A stretch of DNA of 54,164 bases from Gemmatimonadaceae bacterium (GTDB lineage Bacteria > Gemmatimonadota > Gemmatimonadetes > Gemmatimonadales > Gemmatimonadaceae). The DNA is taken from contig JACMME010000173.1 of the NCBI GenBank assembly GCA_014379205.1, forward strand, positions 1 through 54,164, read 5' to 3'. A program made the translations under genes and the position numbers. The notes under the pieces are model-generated. The model was given only the letters and a program-made list of their open reading frames with translations, made no database searches and was not told the DNA's origin. Each line of letters begins with the position of its first letter. The first letter of the stretch is position 1. Shown piece by piece: positions 33,158 to 40,730 of the stretch.

Positions 33158-34063
33158 ATGCTCTCCGCCCGCCAACGACTGATAGCCTTCCGCCGGAAGC
33201 ACGGGCCGCATCCCCACCTTCGTCGCGACACGGTGGCAGCGCGCGGGATCCTGTTCGCGGTCTTCCGGACGCCGGCTGTGCCCGCCGCCACACCGCTGGT
33301 GTGCGTGAACGGCGGACTCATCTTCGATCACACACTGCTCTGGCCCGCGCTGTCTCCTCTCGCGAGCAAACGCCAACTCATCCTGTACGACCAGCGCGGC
33401 CGTGGCGAATCCACGATACCCGCTGATACGTCGACTGCGCGCATCGAGCACGATGCTGAGGATCTTGCCGCGCTCAGGGAGGCGATCGGCTTGCGCCAAT
33501 GGGACGTGCTCGGACATTCCTGGGGAGCCGGCATTGCCATGCTTGGCGCCGAACGCGATGCGGAAGGCGTACGGCGCCTCGTGCTCGTTGATGCTCTTGG
33601 TCCGACCAGCGCTTTGCGTGACGAAATGGTGTCGGCAGCGCTGGCTCGGCTGCATCCGGCCGAACGCGCCGCTCTTGCCCGTCACACCCTGTCTGCGCTT
33701 TCGACTCCGGACATAGGCGTACACAGCGCCTACGCCCGCACGCTCTTCCCCGCCTGGTTCGCCGATCGCGAGCTCGCCAAGCTGATCCCATTGCCGCGAT
33801 CTCAAAGCGATACCGGTGCCTCGGTTGCGGCGCAACTGTGGCGTGACGGCTATGACTGGAGCCACCTCCTGGGTGCTTTAAACACACCGACGATCGTCAT
33901 TCACGGTCTGGAAGATGTCGTTCCGGTCGAATCGGCTCGATCACTGGTTTCTGTGTTGCCTCACGCGTCCTTGACCGTCATTCCAGAAGCAGGGCACCTC
34001 CCGTTTCTCGAGGCGCCCGACCGGTTTTTCGAGGTTGTCGAGGAGTTCCTCGGCCCTCATTAG
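33158..34063 (+). CDS. Alpha/beta hydrolase, peptidase S33-like
   Basis: A 301-residue alpha/beta hydrolase. Oxyanion-strand region C-V-N-G-G-L-I-F, Y-D-Q-R-G-R-G-E-S near 77-85, nucleophile S121 in G-H-S-W-G-A-G and a C-terminal triad of H-G-L-E-D (Asp) and A-G-H-L-P-F-L-E (His). The D-Q-R-G-x-G-x-S phrase and G-H-S-W-G are common in proline iminopeptidases and related S33 peptidases, but esterases share them. No signal peptide is evident. It lies 48 bp after queG on the same strand and may be co-transcribed, then comes the matrixin-type protease gene 24 bp later. Confidence 0.88.
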   Translation: MLSARQRLIAFRRKHGPHPHLRRDTVAARGILFAVFRTPAVPAATPLVCVNGGLIFDHTLLWPALSPLASKRQLILYDQRGRGESTIPADTSTARIEHDAEDLAALREAIGLRQWDVLGHSWGAGIAMLGAERDAEGVRRLVLVDALGPTSALRDEMVSAALARLHPAERAALARHTLSALSTPDIGVHSAYARTLFPAWFADRELAKLIPLPRSQSDTGASVAAQLWRDGYDWSHLLGALNTPTIVIHGLEDVVPVESARSLVSVLPHASLTVIPEAGHLPFLEAPDRFFEVVEEFLGPH

Positions 34064-34087
34064 TATCCGCTCGCCAACCTGCCGATA

Positions 34088-34879
34088 ATGCGATCACCGC
34101 TGTACATCCTGCTGATCCCAGCAATCCTGCTAGCCGCACGCGAGGCATCGCGCCGGACAGGTGCGCGTGGGCAGGATCGGATCGCGATATCGCAGCACGC
34201 GACCCTCGATGCCGCAGCCGCCAGGCGCGCGAATGCGCCACGTTCACCCGTAACGAATACCCGTCCGACTTCGCTGGATATCGCGGTCGAGCGCGCGATC
34301 GAGTCTCTCGATGCGGACGAGCTCCGGGCGCGCATACGCCGCGGCGAGCGTGGCACCTACATTGGTGAAATACTTCTGGCTCGTGATTCCGCCCTGACAC
34401 GGTGGCCCGAGCGCGTGGAAAAACCTCTCCGCGTGTGGGTCGCCGACGGAAGCAACTTGCCAGACTGGCGTCCCGAATTTCCTTCCCGCGTTCGGGAAGC
34501 CTTCACAGAATGGTCGTTAGCCGGAATTCCTGTGCTCTTCACCTTCGTAGTGGATTCCAGCGACGCCGACATTCATGTCACCTGGCAGGACCAGTTCGAC
34601 CAGCCCATCAGCGGCAAGACGCACTGGTCACGCGACCGTCGCTGGTGGATCGTCGGGGGAAGCATTGTCCTCGCTCTGCATCACAACGAGCGCGAGGTGC
34701 TCGATGGCCCATCGATTCGAGCTATTGCGCTCCACGAGGTTGGCCACCTTCTTGGTCTCGATCACACGGCAGACACCTCGAACATCATGACATCACGCGT
34801 TCGCGTGCGCGACCTTTCCGATGCGGACCGCGCGACGATCAAGCTGCTCTACTCGCTTCCGCCGGGGTCGATCAGGTAA
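34088..34879 (+). CDS. Matrixin-type zinc metalloprotease
   Basis: A 263-residue secreted metzincin. The N-terminus has a hydrophobic signal (P-L-Y-I-L-L-I-P-A-I-L-L-A-A). The zinc site is H216-E217-V-G-H220-L-L-G-L-D-H226, and a Met-turn methionine M234 follows in S-N-I-M-T-S, as in matrixins (M10A). A strand pattern F-T-F-V-V-D-S-S-D-A-D-I-H-V-T-W precedes the helix, typical of bacterial matrixin-like proteases. A propeptide-like stretch (about 25-110) holds no cysteine switch that I can see. It is likely to cleave extracellular or envelope proteins. The stop and last codons (S-I-R-stop) lie within the left arm of a heptamer element. Confidence 0.9.
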   Translation: MRSPLYILLIPAILLAAREASRRTGARGQDRIAISQHATLDAAAARRANAPRSPVTNTRPTSLDIAVERAIESLDADELRARIRRGERGTYIGEILLARDSALTRWPERVEKPLRVWVADGSNLPDWRPEFPSRVREAFTEWSLAGIPVLFTFVVDSSDADIHVTWQDQFDQPISGKTHWSRDRRWWIVGGSIVLALHHNEREVLDGPSIRAIALHEVGHLLGLDHTADTSNIMTSRVRVRDLSDADRATIKLLYSLPPGSIR

Positions 34880-35041
34880 CCCAGGGATCAGGCACCAGGA
34901 ACCAGGGAAGAAAACATGGAAACAAGCAGGGCGCGCAAACGAGGAACTTGTCTCGGTGGTGCGCCCTTGGTTGTTTTCGGTCCCTGATGCCTGTTCCAGG
35001 TCCTGGTTCCTGGTGCCTGATCCCTGGTTCCTTTTTCCTTC
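34870..35041. repeat. Inverted heptamer element, CCAGGAA/GGTTCCT class
   Basis: Left arm 34870-34909 reads GATCAGG, TAACCCA, GGGATCA, GGCACCA, GGAACCA and includes the stop codon of the protease gene. Right arm 34978-35041 reads GTCCCTG, ATGCCTG, ... GGTTCCT, GGTGCCT, GATCCCT, GGTTCCT. The spacer is about 70 bp and itself contains a GGGCGC/GCGCCC inverted pair. Confidence 0.92.
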
Positions 35042-35047
35042 TCCCAC

Positions 35048-35968
35048 ATGTCCTCGGAACCATCCCTTTACGACGCGGCAATTGTTGGCGGCGGGCCCGC
35101 TGGTCTCAGCGCAGCGATCTGGCTTGGACGCTATCTGCACTCTGTCGTACTCATTGATTCAGGCGATCCGCGCAATTGGGAAGCGCGTGGCGTGCACGGA
35201 TATCTCGGCCTCCCCGACGTTGCGCCAAAGGATCTGCGCGGCGCCGGACGTGATGAAGCACGCCGGTTCGGCGCTGAGCTGATCGATGGGTGCGTACAAA
35301 CCGCAGCTCGATTGGATCAGGAACACTTTCGTCTCATCCTCGACAACGGTAAGGTTTTCGAATCACGCCGGCTCTTGCTTGCCTTCGGCATCAAGGACGA
35401 ATGGCCGGATGTGCCGGGGCTGGATCGGTGCTACGGAGAAACCGTTCACCACTGTCCTGACTGCGACGGCTACGAGGCTCGAGGGTGCAAGACGGTCGTG
35501 ATCGCGTCGGGGCGTAAGGCTGCGGGCATGGCGTTCGCGCTGACTACATGGACGAACGACCTGGTGATTTGCACAAATGGTGAACCGGCAAACATCGAGG
35601 CGAGCGTGCTGGCGAAGCTCGACCAGCTCAATGTTCCAGTTCTCGTCGACAAGATCACCCGCATGGGCTCCAGGGAGGGCCAGGTCCGACAACTCGAGCT
35701 TGCCGGCGGCAAGGCACTGGATTGTGAGCGCATTTTTTTCGCGCTCGGACAGTATCCGGCAGATGATCTGGGCTTTCAACTAGGCTGCAAGCGAAATGAT
35801 CTGGACATGATCGAGGTGGATCGCAGCCAGGAGACTTCAGTCCCGAACGTATACGCGGCTGGAGATCTGGTGCCGAGCCCTCATCTCGCGATTTCCGCCG
35901 CAGCGGAAGGAGCTATCGCGGCCGCGGCCATCCACCGCTCTTTAATGCCGGAAGTTTGCAGGTTGTAG
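35048..35968 (+). CDS. Thioredoxin-reductase-like FAD oxidoreductase
   Basis: A 306-residue flavoprotein of the thioredoxin reductase fold. FAD motif G-G-G-P-A-G-L-S-A near 14-22 and the second FAD motif V-Y-A-A-G-D-L near 267-273 are standard. The redox pair is C136-P-D-C139 followed by D-G-Y-E. The central NAD(P)-binding region is degenerate: V-V-I-A-S-G-R-K-A-A-G replaces the G-x-G-x-x-A/G loop, and C-T-N-G-E-P stands where NADPH enzymes have H-R-R. It therefore belongs to the TrxR-like branch that includes small-molecule disulfide oxidoreductases (GliT-like) rather than classical TrxB. The partner substrate is unknown, and no thioredoxin gene is next to it. Confidence 0.87.
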   Translation: MSSEPSLYDAAIVGGGPAGLSAAIWLGRYLHSVVLIDSGDPRNWEARGVHGYLGLPDVAPKDLRGAGRDEARRFGAELIDGCVQTAARLDQEHFRLILDNGKVFESRRLLLAFGIKDEWPDVPGLDRCYGETVHHCPDCDGYEARGCKTVVIASGRKAAGMAFALTTWTNDLVICTNGEPANIEASVLAKLDQLNVPVLVDKITRMGSREGQVRQLELAGGKALDCERIFFALGQYPADDLGFQLGCKRNDLDMIEVDRSQETSVPNVYAAGDLVPSPHLAISAAAEGAIAAAAIHRSLMPEVCRL

Positions 35969-35974
35969 GAGGTT

Positions 35975-36140
35975 TGATTGCGGATTGCGGATTGCGGAAT
36001 CACTGTACGTCACGCGAAGTAACACCAAAACCCCTGGCCAAAAAACATCACTCACTGCGTGTAGCGTTCTCTCGCGATCGTCATCCAGTCTCCATTCGCA
36101 GTGCTCGGGTGTCAGTCCGCAATCCGCAATCCGCAATCCT
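35975..36140. repeat. Inverted heptamer element, GCGGATT class
   Basis: Left arm 35975-35999 (three GATTGCG units) begins 7 bp after the flavoprotein stop. Right arm 36113-36140 (AATCCGC units) ends 6 bp before the start of the APP1-type gene. The spacer is about 110 bp, the longest type seen here. Confidence 0.92.
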
Positions 36141-36146
36141 TAAGTC

Positions 36147-37352
36147 ATGACCAAATGGCGCTCCGTACTCGGTAATATCGCCACCGACCTGCAATCGCGT
36201 GTCGCTACCGCACGTCGGGAAGCCGATGAAGTGCTGGTGCGCGATCCGTTGCAGATCGTCATTTACAGAGGCTACGGTACCGCTGAGCGCGCATTCATCA
36301 CCGGACGCGTTCTGGAGGACGAAGGAGCCAGGTCCACAGCTTCTGATTCGCGCTGGCGCAACCTGATCAACGCTCTCAAGCGCCTCGAGAGTGATGAGGT
36401 TCCGCACGCAAGGCTGAGCGTCCGCTACGCCGGTGCGCAGCAGGACGTAGTGTCCGACGAGGAAGGTTACTTCAGCGCCTGGCTCGTTCCTGCCGTCGCT
36501 AACACATCCACAACTCTCTGGCACACCGCCGAAGCGGAGCTCATTGAGCCGCGGCGTTCCGACTCCGAGGCCGTTCTTGGTAATGGAGAGATTCTGGTTC
36601 CACCGCCATCGGCAAAGTTCGCGGTCATCAGCGACATTGACGATACCGTACTTCAAACCGGTGCAACCGATCTCGTGCGGATGGCGCGCGCCACTCTGTT
36701 TGAGAATGCGCGAACTCGCCTGCCCTTCCCCGGAGTTTCGGCCTTTTATCGCGCGCTGCAAGACGGCGCGGACGGTGCGGCTCTCAACCCGATCTTCTAT
36801 GTGTCCAGCAGTCCGTGGAACCTGTACCATCTGCTGACCGAGTTCATGCAGCTACAGGAAATTCCGCTGGGCCCGCTCATGCTACGCGACTGGGATTTTG
36901 CCCTCCAGCGTCCGAAGCATGGCCCGCACAAGCTCGGCGCCATCTCGCAGATAATGGATCTCTACCCCGATCTTCCGGTCATTCTCATCGGAGATAGTGG
37001 GCAGGAAGATCCAGAGATCTACAGTGAGATCATCGCCCGCTATCCGAAGCGCATCCTCGCGGCATACATACGCAACGTGACGCCCGATCCGGGACGGTCG
37101 GCGGCAATTCGTTCCCTCGCCGAAGAAGTTGTTCGTGCTGGAAGCACACTGATTCTTGCGGACGACACAATGGCGGCCGCGCGACACGCCGCGGAAAACG
37201 GCTGGATTGCCTCCGGCAGTCTCGCCGGCATCTCATCCGAGAAGTCAAAGGAAGAGATAGGAAAGGCAGGCACGCCCATCGGCGAAGCCTCTACGACACC
37301 AGCGCCAGTAGCACCAACGGTAGTGGTAGACGGCACGAGCCCGGGTGCGTGA
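36147..37352 (+). CDS. APP1-type (DUF2183) phosphatase
   Basis: A 401-residue protein with the App1 phosphatidate phosphatase catalytic domain of the HAD superfamily. The catalytic motif I-S-D-I-D-D-T-V gives D163 and D165; later L-I-G-D-S-G-Q-E-D-P and S-S-S-P-W-N-L-Y correspond to the remaining HAD motifs and the conserved App1 S-x-S-P-W-x-L. The first 150 residues contain beta strands with R-G-Y-G-T-A-E-R-A-F-I-T-G-R-V, the usual companion region. In yeast App1 removes phosphate from phosphatidate; bacterial substrates are untested to my knowledge. The last 40 residues are a Pro/Thr/Ala-rich tail. No signal peptide is apparent. Confidence 0.88.
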   Translation: MTKWRSVLGNIATDLQSRVATARREADEVLVRDPLQIVIYRGYGTAERAFITGRVLEDEGARSTASDSRWRNLINALKRLESDEVPHARLSVRYAGAQQDVVSDEEGYFSAWLVPAVANTSTTLWHTAEAELIEPRRSDSEAVLGNGEILVPPPSAKFAVISDIDDTVLQTGATDLVRMARATLFENARTRLPFPGVSAFYRALQDGADGAALNPIFYVSSSPWNLYHLLTEFMQLQEIPLGPLMLRDWDFALQRPKHGPHKLGAISQIMDLYPDLPVILIGDSGQEDPEIYSEIIARYPKRILAAYIRNVTPDPGRSAAIRSLAEEVVRAGSTLILADDTMAAARHAAENGWIASGSLAGISSEKSKEEIGKAGTPIGEASTTPAPVAPTVVVDGTSPGA

Positions 37353-37379
37353 ATCGTTGACGAGGGAAGGCGAACTATA

Positions 37380-37537
37380 CTGCTTACTGCGTACTGCGTA
37401 CTGCGTGAACTGCGAACTGCGAAGGTGTGCAATGACGCCCTGTCATTTTCCGAGCACCGGGTACCGCGCGGTGGCAACCGAGCACCGAACACCGCGCTGT
37501 ACCAACCGCGCACCGAACACCGTGCACCGAACACCGT
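37380..37537. repeat. Heptamer element with two classes (GCGTACT/GCGAACT then ACCGAAC)
   Basis: Bases 37380-37423 carry GCGTACT and GCGAACT units in purine orientation. Bases 37452-37537 carry CACCGAA-type units (ACCGAAC, ACCGCGC, ACCGTGC), a different class in pyrimidine orientation, so the arms are not complementary here. It lies between the convergent APP1-type and PDZ genes. Confidence 0.85.
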
Positions 37538-37590
37538 ACTCGTTGCGGTTCGAAGCCTACCACCGCAGGGTGAGTTTGATGGTTCGAACC

Positions 37591-38775
37591 CTACCAACGC
37601 AAGGTGAGTCTAATCTTCTCGCGTTTGCGGACAACATCCAGCTTCATTTCCTGTCGCTCCGCCGCTTCGCTGATCGCCTCTCGCAGCTCCTGCACCGTTT
37701 CAACGTCCTCGCCATTCGCGCGCACTATGACGTCACCGTCGCGGAGGCTCGCTCGTGAAGCAGGAGTTCCGGGACCAACCCGCAGCACCAACAGCCCATT
37801 CGACACACCGAAATAATCCCCAAGCTCTTCACGAACGGTGGCGAGGGATGCGCCGGCGACTACTGTAGATGCGCCACCCCAGACGAAAGGCATTGGCGAA
37901 GGCATCGGCGGCATTGGCGCGATTGCCGGCTCAGGTAAAGCCGGAACCACCGCTACTCTCGGAGCCCTCCTGAGACCGGGCTGAGCTTGTGGACGAGCCA
38001 CAGACGGAGGATCATACTCGAACTGGAACTCGAAGCCACGTGGCTTCTCCCCAACCCTCACTCTTATGGTCTTGCTTTCACCTTCACGGCGCAGCCGTAT
38101 GGGAAGCGTATTCCCCGGACGGATCATGTCATTCAGGAAGAGCGAGCTGGTCTTGAGATCCCGCCCGTCAAAGGCCAGCAGCACATCACCGGCGTCAACG
38201 CCCGCCCTGTCAGCCGGAGAGCCGGGCTCCACCGCTTCCACAATCGGGTACGCATGAAACCTCCAAAAGGGCTTGCCATCCTTCTCGCCGATGGATTCCG
38301 CCGCTGAAGAAAGCGTAACTCCCAGCCAACCCGGGTGCCCCGCACGCCTGCTCTGAAGAAGACTGTATTCATCAGCTTGGACATGACCTCCCAAGCGCAC
38401 CACTTCGCCCAGTCGCTGAGCCTCGAGTATAGCATTCCTCTCGGCAGCCAACCGCAGTTGAGCCACCTCGAGACCGCGAACCGCCTGGCGGAGTTGATCC
38501 TGCGTTGCGCGCAGGAGGCGAGGATTCAGGGAATCACCCTGAAGCGTGCGAAGCGCGACCTCGATCTGCTTGCGAAGTCTCTCGATCTCCTTTTGCTGCG
38601 ACGCACGCTCGCGACGTGCTCGCGGCGTTGAGTCGCAGTCACGGCACTCCTGGGCATTGACCACGCTCACACCCGCGAACGGATAGGCAAACGCGCTCGC
38701 AACCGCCAATGCCAATAGCACTGACTTGAGCTTTCCGTAATGGCTGACGCTGCTTGAACTCATCACTTGCGGCAT
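37591..38775 (-). CDS. Secreted double-PDZ protein without protease domain
   Basis: A 394-residue periplasmic protein. A signal peptide covers about 1-42 (hydrophobic V-L-L-A-L-A-V-A-S-A-F-A-Y, cleavage near V-N-A-Q). A coiled-coil helix rich in R/E/Q/L spans about 55-120. PDZ domain 1 (about 148-245) contains G-W-L-G-V-T-L and G-S-P-A-D-R-A-G-V-D-A-G-D-V-L-L; PDZ domain 2 (about 305-390) contains G-T-P-A-S-R-A-S-L-R-D-G-D-V-I-V. There is no trypsin-like catalytic domain, so unlike DegP/DegS this cannot cleave by itself. It starts 7 bp after the anti-sigma stop and completes a sigma, anti-sigma, PDZ operon, which suggests that it binds exposed C-termini of envelope proteins and informs the anti-sigma step. 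Confidence 0.88.
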   Translation of the reverse strand: MPQVMSSSSVSHYGKLKSVLLALAVASAFAYPFAGVSVVNAQECRDCDSTPRARRERASQQKEIERLRKQIEVALRTLQGDSLNPRLLRATQDQLRQAVRGLEVAQLRLAAERNAILEAQRLGEVVRLGGHVQADEYSLLQSRRAGHPGWLGVTLSSAAESIGEKDGKPFWRFHAYPIVEAVEPGSPADRAGVDAGDVLLAFDGRDLKTSSLFLNDMIRPGNTLPIRLRREGESKTIRVRVGEKPRGFEFQFEYDPPSVARPQAQPGLRRAPRVAVVPALPEPAIAPMPPMPSPMPFVWGGASTVVAGASLATVREELGDYFGVSNGLLVLRVGPGTPASRASLRDGDVIVRANGEDVETVQELREAISEAAERQEMKLDVVRKREKIRLTLRW

Positions 38776-38782
38776 GGCCCTC

Positions 38783-39559
38783 TTAAAAGCGTGTCAGTCG
38801 AACGCCGGCCGGCAACGTGCCGCCCAACTGCCGGAGCGTCGCCTCCCGTGCGGCAAGCGTGGACATATAGTACTGATTCATGATGGGATCGTGCGGCAAT
38901 TCGTTCACTCCGTCCCGGGCGGCGCCGGCCATGGCATCGAGTGCCGCAAGCCGTGCACGATAAACATCGGAGTTGCGGAACGTTGCCGTGGTCGTGTCGT
39001 TGCTCGCGAGATAGGTCATGGCCTGGCGATACTCTCGTTCAGCTCGCGTCAAAACCGCCTGCGCTTCCACAAGGCTCGTGAATCTTGCCAATGTGTCGGT
39101 CACCCTCGAGCCACCAACCGAAACGATGGAGACGCCCTGCGACGCTGTTGCGACGTCGGCGGAGCCCGCGACGATTGGATTCCGCGAGGCGGACACACGT
39201 GCACCCATCCATCCCATGGTCACACCACCGGCTACGAAGAGCAGAGCGGCAGCGGCCTGCATCCACCCCACAGCTCGGGCGCTCCTTTCCCGGCGCTCAA
39301 CGATATCGGTCCTGCGAATGAGCCCTTCGGCGCTGAGCTGAGCCGCCAATCTTGTCCAGCTGGTGATTGTGGAACCAGCCTCGCCTTCGGTGTACGCGCG
39401 ATCTCGCAGCGCAACGTACGCACTCAGCTCGCGGGCACACTCCGCGCAAACCGCGAGGTGACTTCGCTCCGCGGCAGTAATTTCATCGTCGGCCAGCGCG
39501 GCCAGACGTTCAGCTTCAAGATGCAACATGTGATCGGTTCCGAGCCGGCTGTGGTCCAT
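38783..39559 (-). CDS. Anti-sigma factor with zinc-finger domain
   Basis: About 258 residues from the ATG at 39559. The cytoplasmic N-terminal zinc anti-sigma domain has H34-L-A-V-C38-A-E-C41, the H-x3-C-x2-C ZAS motif, preceded by L-E-A-E-R-L-A-A-L. A single membrane helix follows at about 95-116 (W-M-Q-A-A-A-A-L-L-F-V-A-G-G). The remaining 140 residues are extracytoplasmic and helical (L-T-R-A-E-R-E-Y-R-Q-A-M, Y-R-A-R-L-A-A-L-D-A-M). The gene overlaps the end of the ECF sigma gene (stop 39516), so the two are co-translated. The start could also be the Met at 39529 (fewer residues, same domain). It should hold the sigma factor inactive until an envelope signal. Confidence 0.88.
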   Translation of the reverse strand: MDHSRLGTDHMLHLEAERLAALADDEITAAERSHLAVCAECARELSAYVALRDRAYTEGEAGSTITSWTRLAAQLSAEGLIRRTDIVERRERSARAVGWMQAAAALLFVAGGVTMGWMGARVSASRNPIVAGSADVATASQGVSIVSVGGSRVTDTLARFTSLVEAQAVLTRAEREYRQAMTYLASNDTTTATFRNSDVYRARLAALDAMAGAARDGVNELPHDPIMNQYYMSTLAAREATLRQLGGTLPAGVRLTRF

Positions 39560-40133
39560 CCACGAGGTGCGCGAGGAGCCGGCGAAGCTTCGCGCGTGCC
39601 TTGAATAATTGCGATTTGGACGCTCCCGCGGTGATACCCAGCTCCGCGGCAATGTCTTCGTGCGTATACCCTTCTACGTCGTGAAGGAAGAATACAGTAC
39701 GAGCACCGGGTGGGAGGCAAGCTGCTGCCTGATCGATGGACTCAGCAACGAATGGTGCTTCGTCGTCCATCTCCACCATCGCAGTGTCTTCCTCCATATC
39801 CGTCTCTATTTTCGCGAGACGACGACTCTTGCGAAGCGCGTTCAGCGTTCGATTCACGGCGATCCGGTGCGCCCAGGTACCAAACTGTGCCTCTCCGCGA
39901 AATCCGGGAAGCGCTCGGAAAATCTGCATCCACACATCCTGCGCTATGTCGGCCGCAAGGTCCGGATCGCCGACCAATCGCCGGACCACCGCGTCGATGT
40001 GCGGAGCGTGCTGCGTCCACAGGTGGCGCAACGCCCGCTCATCGCCTGTGATGGCGCGTCTGATCATGAGCTGGTCGGTTTCCATGCCTTCATGGGGTTG
40101 GTCACGCGGCGAGACCGGAATGGTTGCCTTCAT
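39516..40133 (-). CDS. ECF RNA polymerase sigma factor
   Basis: A 205-residue extracytoplasmic-function sigma factor. Region 2 (about 22-100) contains D-I-A-Q-D-V-W-M-Q-I-F-R-A-L and F-G-T-W-A-H-R-I-A-V-N, the classical core-binding and -10 recognition segments. Region 4 (about 138-192) contains P-P-G-A-R-T-V-F-F-L-H-D-V-E-G-Y-T-H-E-D-I-A, then the -35 helix. The linker is acidic (M-E-E-D-T-A-M-V-E-M-D-D-E). It overlaps the membrane anti-sigma gene, defining a cognate pair. An internal start at 40085 is possible. A GGAACA about 40 bp upstream of the start on this strand could be an autoregulated -35. Confidence 0.93.
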   Translation of the reverse strand: MKATIPVSPRDQPHEGMETDQLMIRRAITGDERALRHLWTQHAPHIDAVVRRLVGDPDLAADIAQDVWMQIFRALPGFRGEAQFGTWAHRIAVNRTLNALRKSRRLAKIETDMEEDTAMVEMDDEAPFVAESIDQAAACLPPGARTVFFLHDVEGYTHEDIAAELGITAGASKSQLFKARAKLRRLLAHLVDGPQPARNRSHVAS

Positions 40134-40181
40134 ATCCAGACGTTACGTGATCCCACGTCGCGAAGATTCGCTGTTCCTGGG

Positions 40182-40463
40182 CATCAGGAACCAGGAACCA
40201 GGAACCAGGAAACCAGGAACCAGCCGCCCGGGAAAATGGATAAGGCACCACGGACAAGGAGAAAGCGGACGGAGTGCGGCAGGGCGAACTGAGATGCACC
40301 TCCCAGGCAGCAACCTGTTCCTCGTTTCACGGTACCGACAGTATTCCCCCGCCCGGCGCTTCGCGGCCCGAAACCCCGGTAACCTGGTTCCTGGTTCCTG
40401 GCTCCTGGGTTCCTGGTTCCTGGTTCCTAGTTCTGGTGCCTGGTTCTTGGTGCCTGGTGCCTT
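40182..40463. repeat. Inverted heptamer element, CCAGGAA/GGTTCCT class
   Basis: Left arm 40182-40223 has CAGGAAC repeated at a 7-bp period with one 8-bp step. Right arm 40382-40463 has GGTTCCT, GGCTCCT, GGTGCCT and related units. The spacer is about 160 bp, longer than elsewhere. Confidence 0.92.
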
Positions 40464-40589
40464 ATGCCTGCTTCTCCCGTGACTTACGGGCCTCGTTACG
40501 CGTCTTGACCTTAGACGCCCCCGATCCTATCATGTCGTTGTCAGATAGCGTGATAGCGGCCTGGATCGCCCACCGCCGCTGCAAACCCG

Positions 40590-40618
40590 GGAACTTCGCC
40601 CCAGTTTGGCAGTATCAT
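40590..40618 (+). promoter_or_regulatory. Possible ECF-type promoter of serine hydrolase gene
   Basis: GGAACTT at 40590-40596 resembles the ECF -35 consensus; 16 bp later TATCAT begins at 40613. It points towards the hydrolase gene at 40731, which is divergent from the ECF sigma gene. Only one such site was seen, and it is not verified. Confidence 0.3.
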
Positions 40619-40730
40619 AAGCAGGTTGCGCTCCCCCCGTGCGCGACAGGTCTCAAGTACTTGTTTCAGTTCGTCTTAGCGCTTCCCACCGCTGCTTTCC
40701 TCGCTTCAACTTCAGTAAAGAAATCTCGCA

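Larger units (their letters stand above)
40134..40730. other. Divergent regulatory region between ECF sigma and serine hydrolase genes
   Basis: About 600 bp, the longest non-coding stretch here. It holds both arms of a CCAGGAA/GGTTCCT heptamer element (40182-40223 and 40382-40463), a perfect 6-bp hairpin (40500-40518, GCGTCT/AGACGC), an inverted CTATCA/TGATAG pair (40528-40556) and an ECF-like promoter at 40590-40618. No gene is convincing; frames in the arms are repeat-derived. Confidence 0.5.

Noticed and set aside
33080-33865. Long open frame antisense to the alpha/beta hydrolase gene at 33158
   Set aside because: The plus-strand gene has a complete catalytic triad; the antisense frame has no recognisable domain.
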